Assembly (NCBI GenBank): GCA_013398615.1
Contig: VZSR01003807.1
Location: 39,139,738-39,203,737 of the forward strand
Source of the DNA: Brachypodius melanocephalos
Lineage: Eukaryota; Chordata; Aves; Passeriformes; Pycnonotidae
Direction of reading: 5' to 3'
Length of the DNA stretch: 64,000 nt
Below, piece after piece: positions 1 to 11,201 of this stretch. A program made the position numbers and the translations under genes. Below the pieces are notes generated by a model that worked only from the letters and a program-made list of their open reading frames with translations, ran no database searches and was not told the DNA's origin. The first letter of the stretch is position 1. Each line of letters opens with the position of its first letter.

Positions 1-2400
1 ATAAATAGATATATGAAGGCAGAAATCTGTCACTTGACATTTAGTATAGCTGAAAAGGAAAATATTAATTATTGTCATTTTTGATATATAGACTGAACTT
101 TTTGATTACTGACTTAAAAAAAAAATCACCTTTTTTTTTCAACATTCAGGATCAATATCAGATAGAATAAATCAAAGTACTTTTTTTTTTTCCTTACTGT
201 CACTTACATCTTCTCCTCTAATTCCTCCAGTAGCCTAAGTCTGGTGCAGACTACACTGGATGGATGGATAAGACTAATAGGTCACCAGAAAGATGCCTAA
301 TGGGGTAATGTCCTCCCTATAGCCTAGATTTATCAGCCCTAACCTTAAATGAGTACACACATTAAGAGCAAAGTCAATCTATAATTCTTCAACAGTCAAT
401 GAACTGAGAAGCATATTAAGACAAAAATACACTCTGTAGGCTAGTTTAGTTGCTCAAAATTGATGTTCCTCCTCAAATTCTGAAGATGGCTAAGTATACT
501 GGTTTCCTTTTTAAGTGTCACTCTTCCTTTCTTTTTTATGGATTAAAGTCTAGAGCTTCTATAAAAAGTAACAACAGCAGTTAAAGACATATTTTTTCCT
601 ATAATTACATGTTTATTTCTGATAATTCAGATCTTTTCATCACAGACTGAAAAAAGCCAGATGAATAATTCTTTATTGACAGACATATAATATGTGTGTC
701 AGGGACTTACAAATCTGGACTACCCAATTAAAAATACTCTTTGGTGACTTGTTGCTAGCTTTTCATCTCCACAGCCTGTAATTTTTTCCAAAAGACTTAA
801 AATAGTATATTTTTATGCAACGGTGATGTAATTTTCCACAGTAGAAAATCCCAAACCAAAACAAGCAATTTAAACAGAGGCTCAAGTTACCCTGTTTGAG
901 CTACATTTGTTTTACAATATTACTTTAGCACCTCAACATAGCTCTGCAAATCAAGCTGTAGCATCCTGGTCCTGTGAATGGTGTTCAATAGTTTGCTGCT
1001 GCTTTTCCAGAGGTACTACAAGACAGCAGGAATTTTTATTACTGACCTGTAAGATGGGGTCAATTAGAAAAACCTAAACAATAAACAACAGGCAAAGAGG
1101 TTAATATCTTATTTTTCCATGAATACATTAAACGTCCTGCAAGGAGGATAAAACACTTGCATAGAAAACCATTGCTAAAAGCCTTCAGTTGCTCTGTCAA
1201 GATTTTGTCTGACTTGGACTCTATCACGACTGTTATTTTCCCACTTTTCTGTGTCTCTTGCTGGAGTTTTCACATTCTTTACAGTAGTGTTTAGTATGAA
1301 AGACCTGAGGGGCAGTCCAGCTTCCAGAAATTATCTTTTTCATATAGAATCTTAAATATTATTCTACTTTAAGCCTCTTCATCTTTCCACCATGCACTTT
1401 GCTGTTCCAAAGTCTGTCCTGGCTATTATTCACTTGAATTTGTTATTATGCAACAAAGCACTGCTTACAACTGACTTCAGCTGTATTTGGACCTCCTTAT
1501 CTCCCCAGATGGTGATCTCTGTTCTTAGGCCAGCTGGCAGCAGACTTGGAGCAAGGCCACCTCTGACCTTTATTTGTGACTGAAGCACTAAGAAATTGTC
1601 ACTGGGAAAATAATGCATAAATAAGTTTCACGGAGCTTGCAGGTTTAGTTACAATGGTGAATGGCTGCTGGCAAATGAAACGTGTGTATAGAGAGAAAAT
1701 CAGAGAGCAGATTGTAAAGTTCATATTAACTGAGCCAGATGGCACAGGTGAAAATGCTTGAGATTCACCTAAATACAATTCATACTGAATCTTTCCCAGA
1801 TTGAACTGCTGCTGAACATCATGCATAACTTTTTTTACAACTCTTTTGTGGTTTTAAATATAGCTAGGTTCTTTTAAGGTCATAATGCTCACACTGCATA
1901 GGAAAATACTCTGGCTTTAAAAAACACATAAAAACTCTGGCCTTTACATTAATATCAATACATCACTAATGTATTTCTTGGAAAAAATACATCAATTCTT
2001 TTTTTACGGTGATATGTGTTTTACTCTGACTTTTGTGTTGGGTACTGCTTGTCTTGGGTTCAGCTTCCTGCCCTTAAACGGTACACCCTAATCCTGTTGC
2101 AGATTAATTTGTAATCTGTGCCACCTATTGCATCATCCAAGACATCCACCAAGAAGAACTGAGCCCTCATGGAGTGACCCACAGGTACTTACTAGAGCAA
2201 GTGTGCAAGTCCTTGTGCACACACCAGGTTTGCTTACAAGACTGCCCTGAGATGGCGTCAAAAGTCTCACAAAAAATCAAGCTGTAGCTGATATATTAGA
2301 CCATTTGCTCTGTCAGAGAGAGAAACTACTGTGGTTTAACACAGTCTGAATCGGCACAGCCCTCTCCACGCTTTCTCTCCGTTACTTTGAGGGGACTTAC
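1..2400. other. AT-rich upstream intergenic DNA
   Basis: No open frame of convincing length, splice pattern, RNA gene or recognisable repeat was seen. The stretch is AT-rich with short poly-A and poly-T runs (for example near 181-192). It is the distal upstream flank of the CpG-island promoter that follows. Short ORFs on both strands look like chance. Confidence 0.6.
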
Positions 2401-2849
2401 AGGCTGCTATCTGACTATTTGCTTTTGAGCCCTCCAGGAGAGAGGCGTTACCGTGCCAGAAACCCATCCCCTCGTTCGCAGCAGAGCACGGTGCTTCTCC
2501 CGCCAAGACTGCCAGAAGGAGCCTCTCCGCTCTCCCCCTTTCCCTGCCCTCCCGTAATCTCCAGCCCCTTCTCTAGCCCGGCACAAGGAGCGACAACCCC
2601 AACGCCCATGCCCGTCAGCCATCTTGCTTTAACCCCTGCAACACCACGGCCACTCCGTCCCAGGCCCCGCCCACCGCGTCGGGCCCCGCCCCCTCGTCCC
2701 CCGACCCCGCCTGTCAGTCAGTGCTCGGCTGAGGGGGCGGGGCCGAGGTTTCAGTCGCAGCCAATCATCGCGCGAAGTGCGGAGGGGCCGCGGCCAATCG
2801 GCGTTTCGCTTCTTCGTGGGTGCGGCGGTCGTGCCGGTGCGTCCCACTG

Positions 2850-3013
2850 AGAGCCGCGGGCCCCGCCTGTCACCGTCGCTGTTGCCGGCGGAGCTGTCCC
2901 GGTAGCAGCTGCACCCTTAGCCTGGCCCTGCCCCGGAGTCATTGAGGATGAGCCCCCGCGCTGCCCAGCGCGCGTCCCGCCCTGCCCGCCCGAGTCCATT
3001 CATCTAGCGACTG
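2850..3013 (+). other. IBTK: IBTK exon 1 (5' UTR; start approximate)
   Basis: This is inferred as the non-coding first exon because it lies just downstream of the CCAAT and GC boxes and ends at a good donor (CTG|GTGAGG, intron from 3014). The coding start is not reached until exon 2. The 5' end is a guess. The exon contains a 19-codon upstream ORF at 2948-3007. Confidence 0.6.
2948..3007 (+). promoter_or_regulatory. uORF in IBTK exon 1
   Basis: An ATG at 2948 opens 19 codons, rich in Arg, Pro and Ala, closed by TAG at 3005-3007, six bases before the exon-1 donor. If transcription starts upstream of it, scanning ribosomes would meet it before the main start. The reading frame is seen directly; its use is inferred. 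Confidence 0.5.
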
Positions 3014-6000
3014 GTGAGGGGCGGGCCCGTGCGTCCGGCGGGGGAGCCCCTCGGGGGACGCGTTCTGTCGGAGGGGTCGGGACGGCGGCGGTGGGCGGCT
3101 GAAGGAATGGGGAGAGCACCGGGCAAGACAGCCAGGGAGTGTAACGGGCAGCCGGCCACGTAGGATGGGAGGTGACCGGCTTGGTGGCTCGGCCGCCTGT
3201 GTCAATAAGTCTCTTGGGTCGCTCGTCGGTCCTCGGCTACGTGGACGCGTGTAGTGGGAGTCAGAATGGCAGCTTGCCCCTCTGCCTGCCCCTGGCCTCT
3301 CTCTGAAGCACTTCAGACCTTCCTTCCGCCCTGACACTGGCAGGAGCCTCTTGCCAGGTTTCTTTAGCTGTGGATTCAGGGAAAAGCTGTCGTATTTTTC
3401 GCCTTCTTGGTGATACTTGTCTGGTTTTGGTAGCAGCTCAGCGCTGCTGGATTAGACCAGCGCCGTAAGCGCTGGAGAGCCGACGTCTCGTAGTTATCTT
3501 AAAAGGATACTTTCATGCAGTCTTCCTAGGCGAAATACAACTCTTGGTTACGTGGTCAGTGTAGTTGTCTGTCTTAGTGGAAACTGGTCACGGTTTGTGG
3601 TTTACAAAACATAGTAATCACCCACCAACATCTGGTGTGGGTAGTCTACAATAAAACTGTACCAGAAGTTCACAGTTAATTCAAAAACGTCACTTTTTCC
3701 CAAGATGGAAAAGTCCTTGATGGATTTACCTGATATAATTTGAATTGTGGTGAAATTCTAGTGCACTCTTGTGGTTTGTTCTGTTTAACTTCCCTTCAGC
3801 ATTATCTGTTTCAATAAAGCCTGTAGCAAGATCTTGTTGGATTGTGGAAGTGGCTGTAGCTGCACTCACTGTACTTTTGTCTGTACCACTTTGTTTTAAT
3901 TTTTTAAAACAATATTAAGTTATTAAACATAAGCAGTCCTGAGTATTTCTAGATAAACCCAGCACAGTATTTCACAGTTTACTGTTTATGTACCATGATT
4001 CCCAACTAATAGATGTGCCCTGACGTTTGTAGCTGAATTTAGCTACCAATGGTACTTTGGTCTTTTTTTGACAGATGTGTCAGCCTTTAATTGGCAGTGC
4101 TGCTTAGCTCAGCTAGGAGCAACTGAATTAGGGTTGTTGGATTGCTGAATGTCTCATTCTGATAAGGATTATGCTGTTGTCACTGTGAAGGAGGAAGTTA
4201 CAGCAAATCTGGAGAGAGCCTCTAAAGGTTGCTTGTGCTGGGGTGTGCCAGTGCCAAGTGGTGGCACGGAGGCCCCATCCCAGTAAATGAAGTAGCTTGG
4301 ATCTGCCATGGCCCAAGGGACATAGTGGGCATGGTGGAATGTGGTGTCTTTCAAAGCAAGTTGTTTTTTTTTATAGCTTTACTTCTGGACAGGTCCTATT
4401 TATTTATAACTTGAGCAGTTTGCTCGTTGTCTAGACTGCTTTGAGAGCCTTGTGTGCATTCAGTTTGTCATTTGAAAATCCTTCCTGACATATAATCTGT
4501 GTCTTTTATGAAATTTGAAGATGACTAGTTTGCCCACTGTCAGGAGTAAAATGGACTAGAGTTTTGATTTTTCTTCTTTGTGTAACTGATGCCTTATTCA
4601 GAGGCTCTGGGTGGTCTGCTGAAGCCACAGCTGAAGGAGAAGAGAGATCCAATTTGCTCGTACTCAGGGGTAGTTCCAAAAACATTCTAATTCCTAGTGG
4701 CTCTTTCCAAGTTTTTCTCTACTTATTTGTTTCTCTTAAAATTTGCTATCTGAACTAGAAGCAGGACTCTATCTGATATTTTGTGCATTGAGGAGAGCAG
4801 AACTCTTGTTTTTGTGTCTCAACGCTCCTGTTAGATAGTCAGGAAGAAGCTGCAGTTTTTTTAAAGGTCCCTCTGTGGGAACTTCAGGCTGCTAAATCAC
4901 CTTTAGCTACTGTATAGCTTGAATTTACCTGTTTTGCCTTGTACATTCAATCACTTTTCTCCCCATAAAATACATTTTGTCTTCAAGGGCTTGGAAAGCG
5001 TAGATTTTTGCACATTCTTCAACAGATGTACGAGGAGTTTCTGAGCAGGTTAAACTATCTGTGGATATGTAATCTGAACAGGAATTAATAGTCCAACTGT
5101 TCTTTAAAGGCTAGGACAATGTGCTACTTGTACTTGAAAGGTATACTTGCTTTGTTTGTCTAGGAATTCATTTGTGTTTCCTTGAGGATATCTTCCTTAT
5201 GCCAGTGCTAAGCCTGTTATATTACTACCTAGCCTCAATTTTCTAGTCACCTTTGTTAAATTCTGAACTGTTACTTTAATATGTATTAGTGAAAGTAATC
5301 TTTAGGTAAGAATATAGTCAACAGAAAGTCATGAAAAAGTGGTAACATCATAGCAAATTCCCGTGGCTTTATTTCTGTAAGCCTTTTTTTATTAGCTTAC
5401 TAATCAAGTGGACTGTGTAGTGAAGTTTGCTATTGGTACAAATATTTTCAGGATTTCTGTGCTGTTATGGTTACAAGTCTTTTGTGATTATGAAACAAAT
5501 GTGAATGAACAAACATGGAGAAATGTCACCATGCTTGTTTAAAAAACAACTCCCTTCCATTCCACACTGGAAATATTTAAGATATTGCAATACCCCTATA
5601 AGGATGAATTTGACCTTCCTGAAGTGTGTGGTATTGCCAGTCATCTCTCACTGCACTTAGCAACTTATTATCAAAAGAAAAATGAATTTCGTACCTTCAG
5701 AAAAGCCATATTATTTTCACTTGTTCTTTTCTAAAGAAGGGATGTTAGGATTGACAAGGAATTGACAAGCACTAGGCTTCTTTTATATGAGAGATAGAAA
5801 CCATTACTGAGTTCTGTTTTAGGAGAGCGAAATTCGAGGAGCTAGGTAATTTTTTACAATGTGCATTTTAGATGTGACTGGTATTTAGTAAAATTAGTAA
5901 CACTTAAAAATAAATTAATAAACCCCAACAGAAAAGCAGTGAATGGCATGAAGTTATGCCAATTTTAAGGTCTTGAGAAATACGTTTTCATTAAAGTAGC

Positions 6001-6049
6001 CCAAGGATGGGTTTCAGGGCCATGTGACTAATTTGACAATTGAGTTAGT

Positions 6050-6845
6050 TTAATGCAGTGCACATTGAAGATGCAAACCCAGCAATCTGTCTTGCAGTGG
6101 CACTGAATTCTGAGTAGCTGAATCTCTTCTGTATTCTCTTTCACTTCCATGTAGGACCATTGTCTGTATTAAATGAAAGAAGGCACAAGAGCAGCTACCA
6201 GCCACTTTCTTGGTGCCAGTATCCACATCCATGTCAGCCAGATTTTGGTAGATCTAATACTGAGTATAGGACAGGTATCAAATCAGTTCCAGTATCAAAT
6301 CAGACTGGATGCCAGAAACACACATTGACACTGCCAACCATGAGGTGAGGCTTGGTTGTTGTTTCCTTGTACCTCTGAGCCAAGAGCACACACTGTGTTC
6401 CACTCTGTGGAAATGCTTTCTGGAAAAAGAGAAAATTGGGAATGCATTGATAGTGAATATGATTCATAGAAAGGTTTCTGGAACTTCACAGTAGGAGATT
6501 TCTGCAAACTCTGTTTGCTTTTCCCAAATGTTGAGATTTCATGTCTGCTGTTTGCAGGAAATGAAATCTATCACCATCAACCTTAGTCACAAAGGTATTT
6601 GTAGAATCTTTGCTCACTTCATACTCAGGAGAGCTGTGCCAGCTTTGATTGTTGTAATGACTTCTTGAGAGAAACAGGCTTTTGAGACATCCACAGTAGG
6701 GAGAGAGCTGCTTTTTCAGCTGTAGGAGTTCTGCCTCCGTAGGGTCAGATGACACATCTGACACACTCCTTCTTGGAGGGCGCCTGACAGCTCTGGTGCA
6801 GTGGTGCTTTGCCTTCTCTGAGGGGGAGAGCTGAGTGAGACAGCT
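6050..6845 (-). pseudogene. Unidentified antisense coding-like block, possibly a broken retrocopy
   Basis: On the minus strand a frame stays open for 119 codons, from 6845 to the stop at 6486-6488, preceded in frame by TAG at 6846-6848. Its composition looks protein-like: an Arg/Ser-rich segment followed by a Leu/Lys stretch (ELLQLKKQL). It has no ATG near its start. A second frame overlaps it and continues to 6295, and a third runs 6232-6050, as if one coding sequence had been broken by frameshifts. I do not recognise the protein. A decayed processed pseudogene or an old transposon would fit, and so would chance. Confidence 0.25.
6274..6303. repeat. Short tandem duplication
   Basis: The motif GTATCAAATCAG occurs twice about 17 bp apart, separated by TTCCA, inside the antisense coding-like block. 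It is a simple local duplication and may be one of the breaks in that block. Confidence 0.7.
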
Positions 6846-8275
6846 CTAACTACCCACTTGCAGAAGGCAAAGTACCACAAACACTTTCTTGCTACTAAAG
6901 AATTGCTTCCAAATTGGTTTCAGTCTTCTAAATTTTCCTGGGCTGTGTACATGTGTCATAAATAACTCATTTCTCTGAGTGTTAGAAACCCACTTGCTGC
7001 TGAAATAAAATGTCTTTGGGATACTCTGAACACTGTAATTCCTTCATTTTTTTGTGACTTTTTTCTGTGATGTTAATTAGGAATCAGTTTTAAAAATAAT
7101 TTGAATTGCAAATAATACTTACTGTATCATAAAGATGTTAAAGATATTATAGCCTTATTTAGCTTGTTATGTATTTTAATAATTATAACATTAGGAAGAC
7201 ACTGGTATTATAACATGGATGTGATTTGTTCTGGGAAGCCTCCAGAAATATCTGCAATAATCAAAAGGACACTGTGTTCCAGATCATCTTAATTCAAAGT
7301 TTAAAAAATGCTGGTGCTTCCTGTTTTGTGCTTGTTTTAGGTGCTCACTGTTCATTTGGGACTCCATATTCTAGAAGTGAGTATACATATACTCCATATT
7401 CTGCTGCATTTGGCAGCAGAAAGATTTTCACACAGACCCGAGCTTCAATTCACAATTTGAAAGTTTTAAGGTTTCTCTTAAGGTCTTCCTCTGTATAACA
7501 GTCAAATCTGATTATCACTCTTTTTCAGATTTTGTTATAATTTGACAATGTTTGTTACCAGTGACAGCCTTAATTGTGGAGACCTGAAAACTTGATCTAC
7601 AGCCTTCTATCTTGAGCTTAAGGTGTATAAATCAATATGCTAGTATTGTATCTAGTTTTGTAATGTTTACAGTAGAGAAAGGCTGGGTTGGAATGACTTA
7701 TAAAGAAATAATTCAGCAGAGTCATGTTTCACATAGCTGCAGTGAATGTCACTGTGATGGAGTTAGTGTGTGATAGGCAGGCTTGTATTTCTGTTTACTA
7801 GCAGACTTTTCATTCTTTTAATGTTTGATTTTTTATTCACATTATTTTGGTATTTGATAGGCTGGAGCTCAGGTGCCTTCAATAAGTTTTTGTCTGCCTC
7901 TCCGTTCCTTTCTTGTAATGGCACAAATCTCAGAATTTGCTTTCTTCTGGATTATTTCCTTATGCAATTCAGTGCCTTACATAGGTGTGGACCTGCCCAA
8001 AGGAAGGTATGGCACAGGGGACAGCAAGACTGCTTTCTTGGGTGGTGGTGCCACTTCATACCAGTTTAACAGATTAGTCAATCTTATTTTATGTCTCCTC
8101 TGAATGATTTCTCCTAATGTTCTTTTTATCTTTACCTTTATTTTGCTGTGTAGCACTGGTTGTAATGTTTAAGCAATGAGCTATATTTAGGATGTGCTTT
8201 GCAAGGCATGCATAAAATTTTTACTTCTTCCACAACATAATTCTATTGCCTAGTGTCTTGGTGAAATATGACAAT

Positions 8276-8360
8276 TTTTTTCCCGTAGATATCAAAATGT
8301 TTGGGATTTTTTGGTAGGATTTTTGGTTTTTTGGGGGGTGTTTTATTTTGGTTTTAATTA
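8276..8360. repeat. G/T-rich low-complexity run
   Basis: Runs of T and G alternate (TTTTTTGG, GGGGGG and similar) with almost no C. This is intronic low-complexity sequence with no sign of coding function. Confidence 0.6.
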
Positions 8361-10548
8361 CTAGTTTTAGATGGGTGTTTGATGCACTGGCAGTCTGAGT
8401 GTGCTGATAGTTACCTATCACATTTTGATTCATTGGAGCAACAAGTCAGGCTGCGTTCTTGAAATTAGAGCTTTTTTCCAAACCTGTTAGAGTGATTTAC
8501 TTCTCCTTATAGTCTCAGGCTTGAGAAGGTCAGAGGACAAAATCCACACTTATATATGATAGATTTCTTGCGTTACTGCAGATGTTCGTATGTTGTTTGA
8601 AAAATGCCCCGTGGAGTGAAATGAAGCTTGCTGTGACAAATCTAAGTTGAACAATTGTGGTCAGTTTTAGTCTTGGAAAGATTCCTGAGTGCTGCCCTTG
8701 GTCAGAGATGAGGGACTAAATTGTAGTGAATAAAAATGATTTTTTCTTCTTCATTTGCCTGCTTGTTGAACTTGTTTTGAAGGTATACACTGAACAACTT
8801 CTGGTCTATAGATTTGCATTCTGAATATTATAACCCTTCTGAATGAGGTGGAAAATTGTTGAAGACTTTGTTATGAGATATTTAAATGAATACTCTGGAC
8901 TGATTTTTTTTTTTTTTTTAAAGTTTAGATTCCATTAGTAATGTTTGCTCTAAACTGATTGCTTGCAGCTTTATGGAAATCTTGATTCTTAAAACAGGAG
9001 GAGGACTTGGATTTCTCTTTTCCAGACAAAATCATATTTTTCTTTGCAAATAAAGATATTCAGAAAATATGGTTATGCATTCAGTGGCTTAAAAGCAATG
9101 GAAGCTAAGCTCAGCCTTTTTGATGAGGTTGGGATCAAGGAGTAGGATGTGAATATTTATGATGACTGTTAAGCTGAGTAGGATGGGGAAGTTTTGTTTG
9201 TTTTGTTGTCTTTTTTTGCTGTGTGTCCCTGTCTTATCCCACCCTTCTCCCCGATGCCCCATTCTGAGGGTTTGTTTACACATTTAGTTTTATTTCTTTA
9301 GCTTTCAGGATGACATTGTTCAGCTTCTCTTGGAATATTTCACTTGTGGGTAGAACAACTTTAAATCACATTTTGCAGTGAACAAAACCAGGAACTGAAT
9401 GCTGTTTCACTCAGTTTGAAACTTATATCTGGAAGACTGAAGTGTGATTTTTTGGGGGTCTTAATATGTCACACTAAATTAGTGATGTACATAGTGATGT
9501 ATTTAGTTCTCCTTTTCTGTTTTCTGGGTTTGTGTGTGATTTTTATACTGCAGTCTGCACTTCTTGTGACACTTCTGACTATGACTGCACGCATTTCATA
9601 GGCTAGGTGAGTGCTTCTGTCAGGCCTCCTTTACTTTTGAGAAAGGGGATGTTAGACGAAGATGTATATTCTATAGATAAGTCTGCACAGCTAAGCAAAG
9701 TGCTGTATGCACCAGGCTGTCAATATATTTTCATGAAGAAAAATTCTTATTTTTGCTTCCTTTTCTATTCTCTCTTACCCATTCCAACTTAGACCTTCAT
9801 TTCTTCTTGCCTGTTTCAGGAGCTTTAGACCTTAGCCCTGCATGAATACTACCAGCCTGAATTCATGTCTCTTGTACAAGCTGGTTTTGTTTGCTTTGAT
9901 GCCATCCTCCATCCCACCTTTGTGAGCAGCTCCGGGGAGTGGTGGAGAGGAGTCTTCCTGTTGGTTCTATGGATTAGAGTTAGTAGGGACATGGGTAGGA
10001 ATTTGTACCAGGGAAGAGAAAGTGGGGCGTATTCCTTTCATTACAGTGGCTGTGGAGGCTAGTGGTCCCTCCTTCCTTCTGCCATGTTACCAGCAATGCC
10101 TCTGTTAGCCGTGGTGTACTCAACAGCTGAGGGGATTTTTTGGTGGATGGCTTCCCCCCTCACCCAGTCTTTTAGTTTGGTTCTTGCTTTCTGATCACAA
10201 AGTAATGATACAATTAGAAGCAAAATAATCAGGATCCTGAGGACCCTGAGGTTGGGAAAACAGTTTTTTGGATCTAGTTTACCTTATAGCCTAAACAGTT
10301 TATGTTAAAGAAGGGTGGGAGGTACCTTTGGAGGGTGGGGTGGGGAAGGGAGTAATGCTTTTTTAAGCTGACTGAATGTCTGCATATAAGCTCAGATGAC
10401 ATGGGGCAGGTCAGTTAGCCCTTGTCATATTGTCTTGTCTTGTACTTGCTAGTTTGAGATGCAGTTAAATTGGTACAGTTGCACGGGAAAAGTGTTTTTG
10501 TTTACTAATCTATTCTGGTTTGTTCTCTTTCAGGTCTCCCTTGCAATT

Positions 10549-10560
10549 ATGGAGTTTTAG
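10549..10560 (+). promoter_or_regulatory. uORF, 3 codons
   Basis: ATG GAG TTT TAG lies 15 nt into exon 2. It is too short to encode anything functional. It may act as a minimal upstream ORF that affects re-initiation. Confidence 0.5.
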
Positions 10561-10629
10561 AAGAATAAGGCAGTGTGGAGGGGGAATCCCCCTCTGCACT
10601 CTAGAGGTAGTTCACATCTGGAATTTTCT

Positions 10630-10667
10630 ATGGACAAGAATATTTGTTATATAAGATGGTGAAATAA
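10630..10667 (+). promoter_or_regulatory. Two overlapping uORFs
   Basis: An ATG at 10630 opens 10 codons and stops with TGA at 10660-10662. A second ATG at 10656 opens 3 codons and stops with TAA at 10665-10667. They overlap in different frames, and both end more than 200 nt before the main start, which leaves room for re-initiation. Confidence 0.5.
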
Positions 10668-10739
10668 GACTTCTAAAAATATATATTTATAAATATTTAT
10701 TTGGATCAAGTGCCAAACATAACTGTACAAAGATTTCTA

Positions 10740-10754
10740 ATGGCAGCTCAATAA
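10740..10754 (+). promoter_or_regulatory. uORF, 4 codons
   Basis: An ATG at 10740 is followed by three sense codons and TAA at 10752-10754. It is the last upstream ATG before the IBTK start, with 123 nt between its stop and the main ATG. Confidence 0.5.
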
Positions 10755-10877
10755 ACTTGGATTTACATCCTTGGAATTACAATTTTTCTGAGGCACTGTG
10801 GTGCGTACTGAATTGGAGTGCCTTGATACACTTAAGGGTTGTTCCCCTTAAGGAGAAGAGCGGCTTTAGAAGTGAAG

Positions 10878-11201
10878 ATGAATTCTTACATGCCAGAGTG
10901 CACTTCAAAGTGTCGATCTCTACAGCATGCTTTGGATGTTATTTCTGTAGTCACCAGAGGAAGTGAAGGCCAGATCAAGGCCTTTCTCTCTTCTTACTGC
11001 TACAATGCTGCAACTATCAAAGATGCCTTTGGTAGAAATGTTATACATCTTGCTTCATCTTGTGGCAAAAAAGGTGTGCTGGACTGGTTGGCTGAGACCA
11101 AAGGAGTGGATCTCTTGGCAAAAGACAAAGAGTCTGGATGGACGGCTTTGCACAGAAGTATATTTTATGGATACATTGATTGTGTTTTGTCCTTACTGAA
11201 G
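10878..11201 (+). CDS. IBTK: IBTK coding exon 2 (aa 1-108)
   Basis: The start ATG at 10878 has A at -3 and matches the known IBTK N-terminus (MNSYMPECTSKCRS here). A second Met lies at residue 5. The exon encodes ankyrin repeat 1 (about 51-80, FGRNVIHLASS) and most of repeat 2 (from about 86, SGWTALHRSIFYG). It ends in phase 0 at AAG|GTGAGT. Confidence 0.95.

Larger units (their letters stand above)
2560..3180 (+). promoter_or_regulatory. IBTK: CpG-island promoter of IBTK
   Basis: GC content and CpG density rise sharply here compared with both flanks. Two CCAAT boxes (2761-2765 and 2794-2798) and GC boxes such as the GGGGGCGGGGCC run near 2733-2744 sit upstream of exon 1. No clear TATA box is visible, so a housekeeping-type dispersed start is likely. 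The start site probably lies about 2830-2900. CpG-island promoters can fire in both directions, but no gene is seen to the left. Confidence 0.85.
3014..10533. other. IBTK intron 1 (7.5 kb)
   Basis: The intron runs from the GTGAGG donor to a pyrimidine-rich acceptor ending TTCTCTTTCAG at 10533. It holds the antisense coding-like stretch at 6050-6845 and a G/T-rich run near 8276-8360. I saw no other gene or clear transposon. Short ORFs look like chance. Confidence 0.7.
10534..10877 (+). other. IBTK: IBTK exon 2, 5' UTR part
   Basis: The exon starts after a strong acceptor (CTCTTTCAG at 10533). The 344-nt leader part is AT-rich and carries four very short upstream ORFs. An in-frame TAA at 10833-10835 precedes the main ATG, so the coding sequence cannot extend further upstream. 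Confidence 0.85.

Noticed and set aside
2419..2850. 143-codon open frame across the CpG island
   Set aside because: The frame is Pro/Arg-rich because the DNA is GC-rich. It overlaps the promoter, and frames on the other strand are equally open, which is typical of CpG islands.
2560..2850. Second gene running left from a bidirectional promoter
   Set aside because: CCAAT and GC boxes would allow it, but no exon-like frame with a donor site could be supported on the minus strand in 1-2560.
10757..10966. 69-codon frame overlapping the IBTK start in another frame
   Set aside because: It opens at TTG rather than ATG and runs through the real ankyrin exon out of frame.
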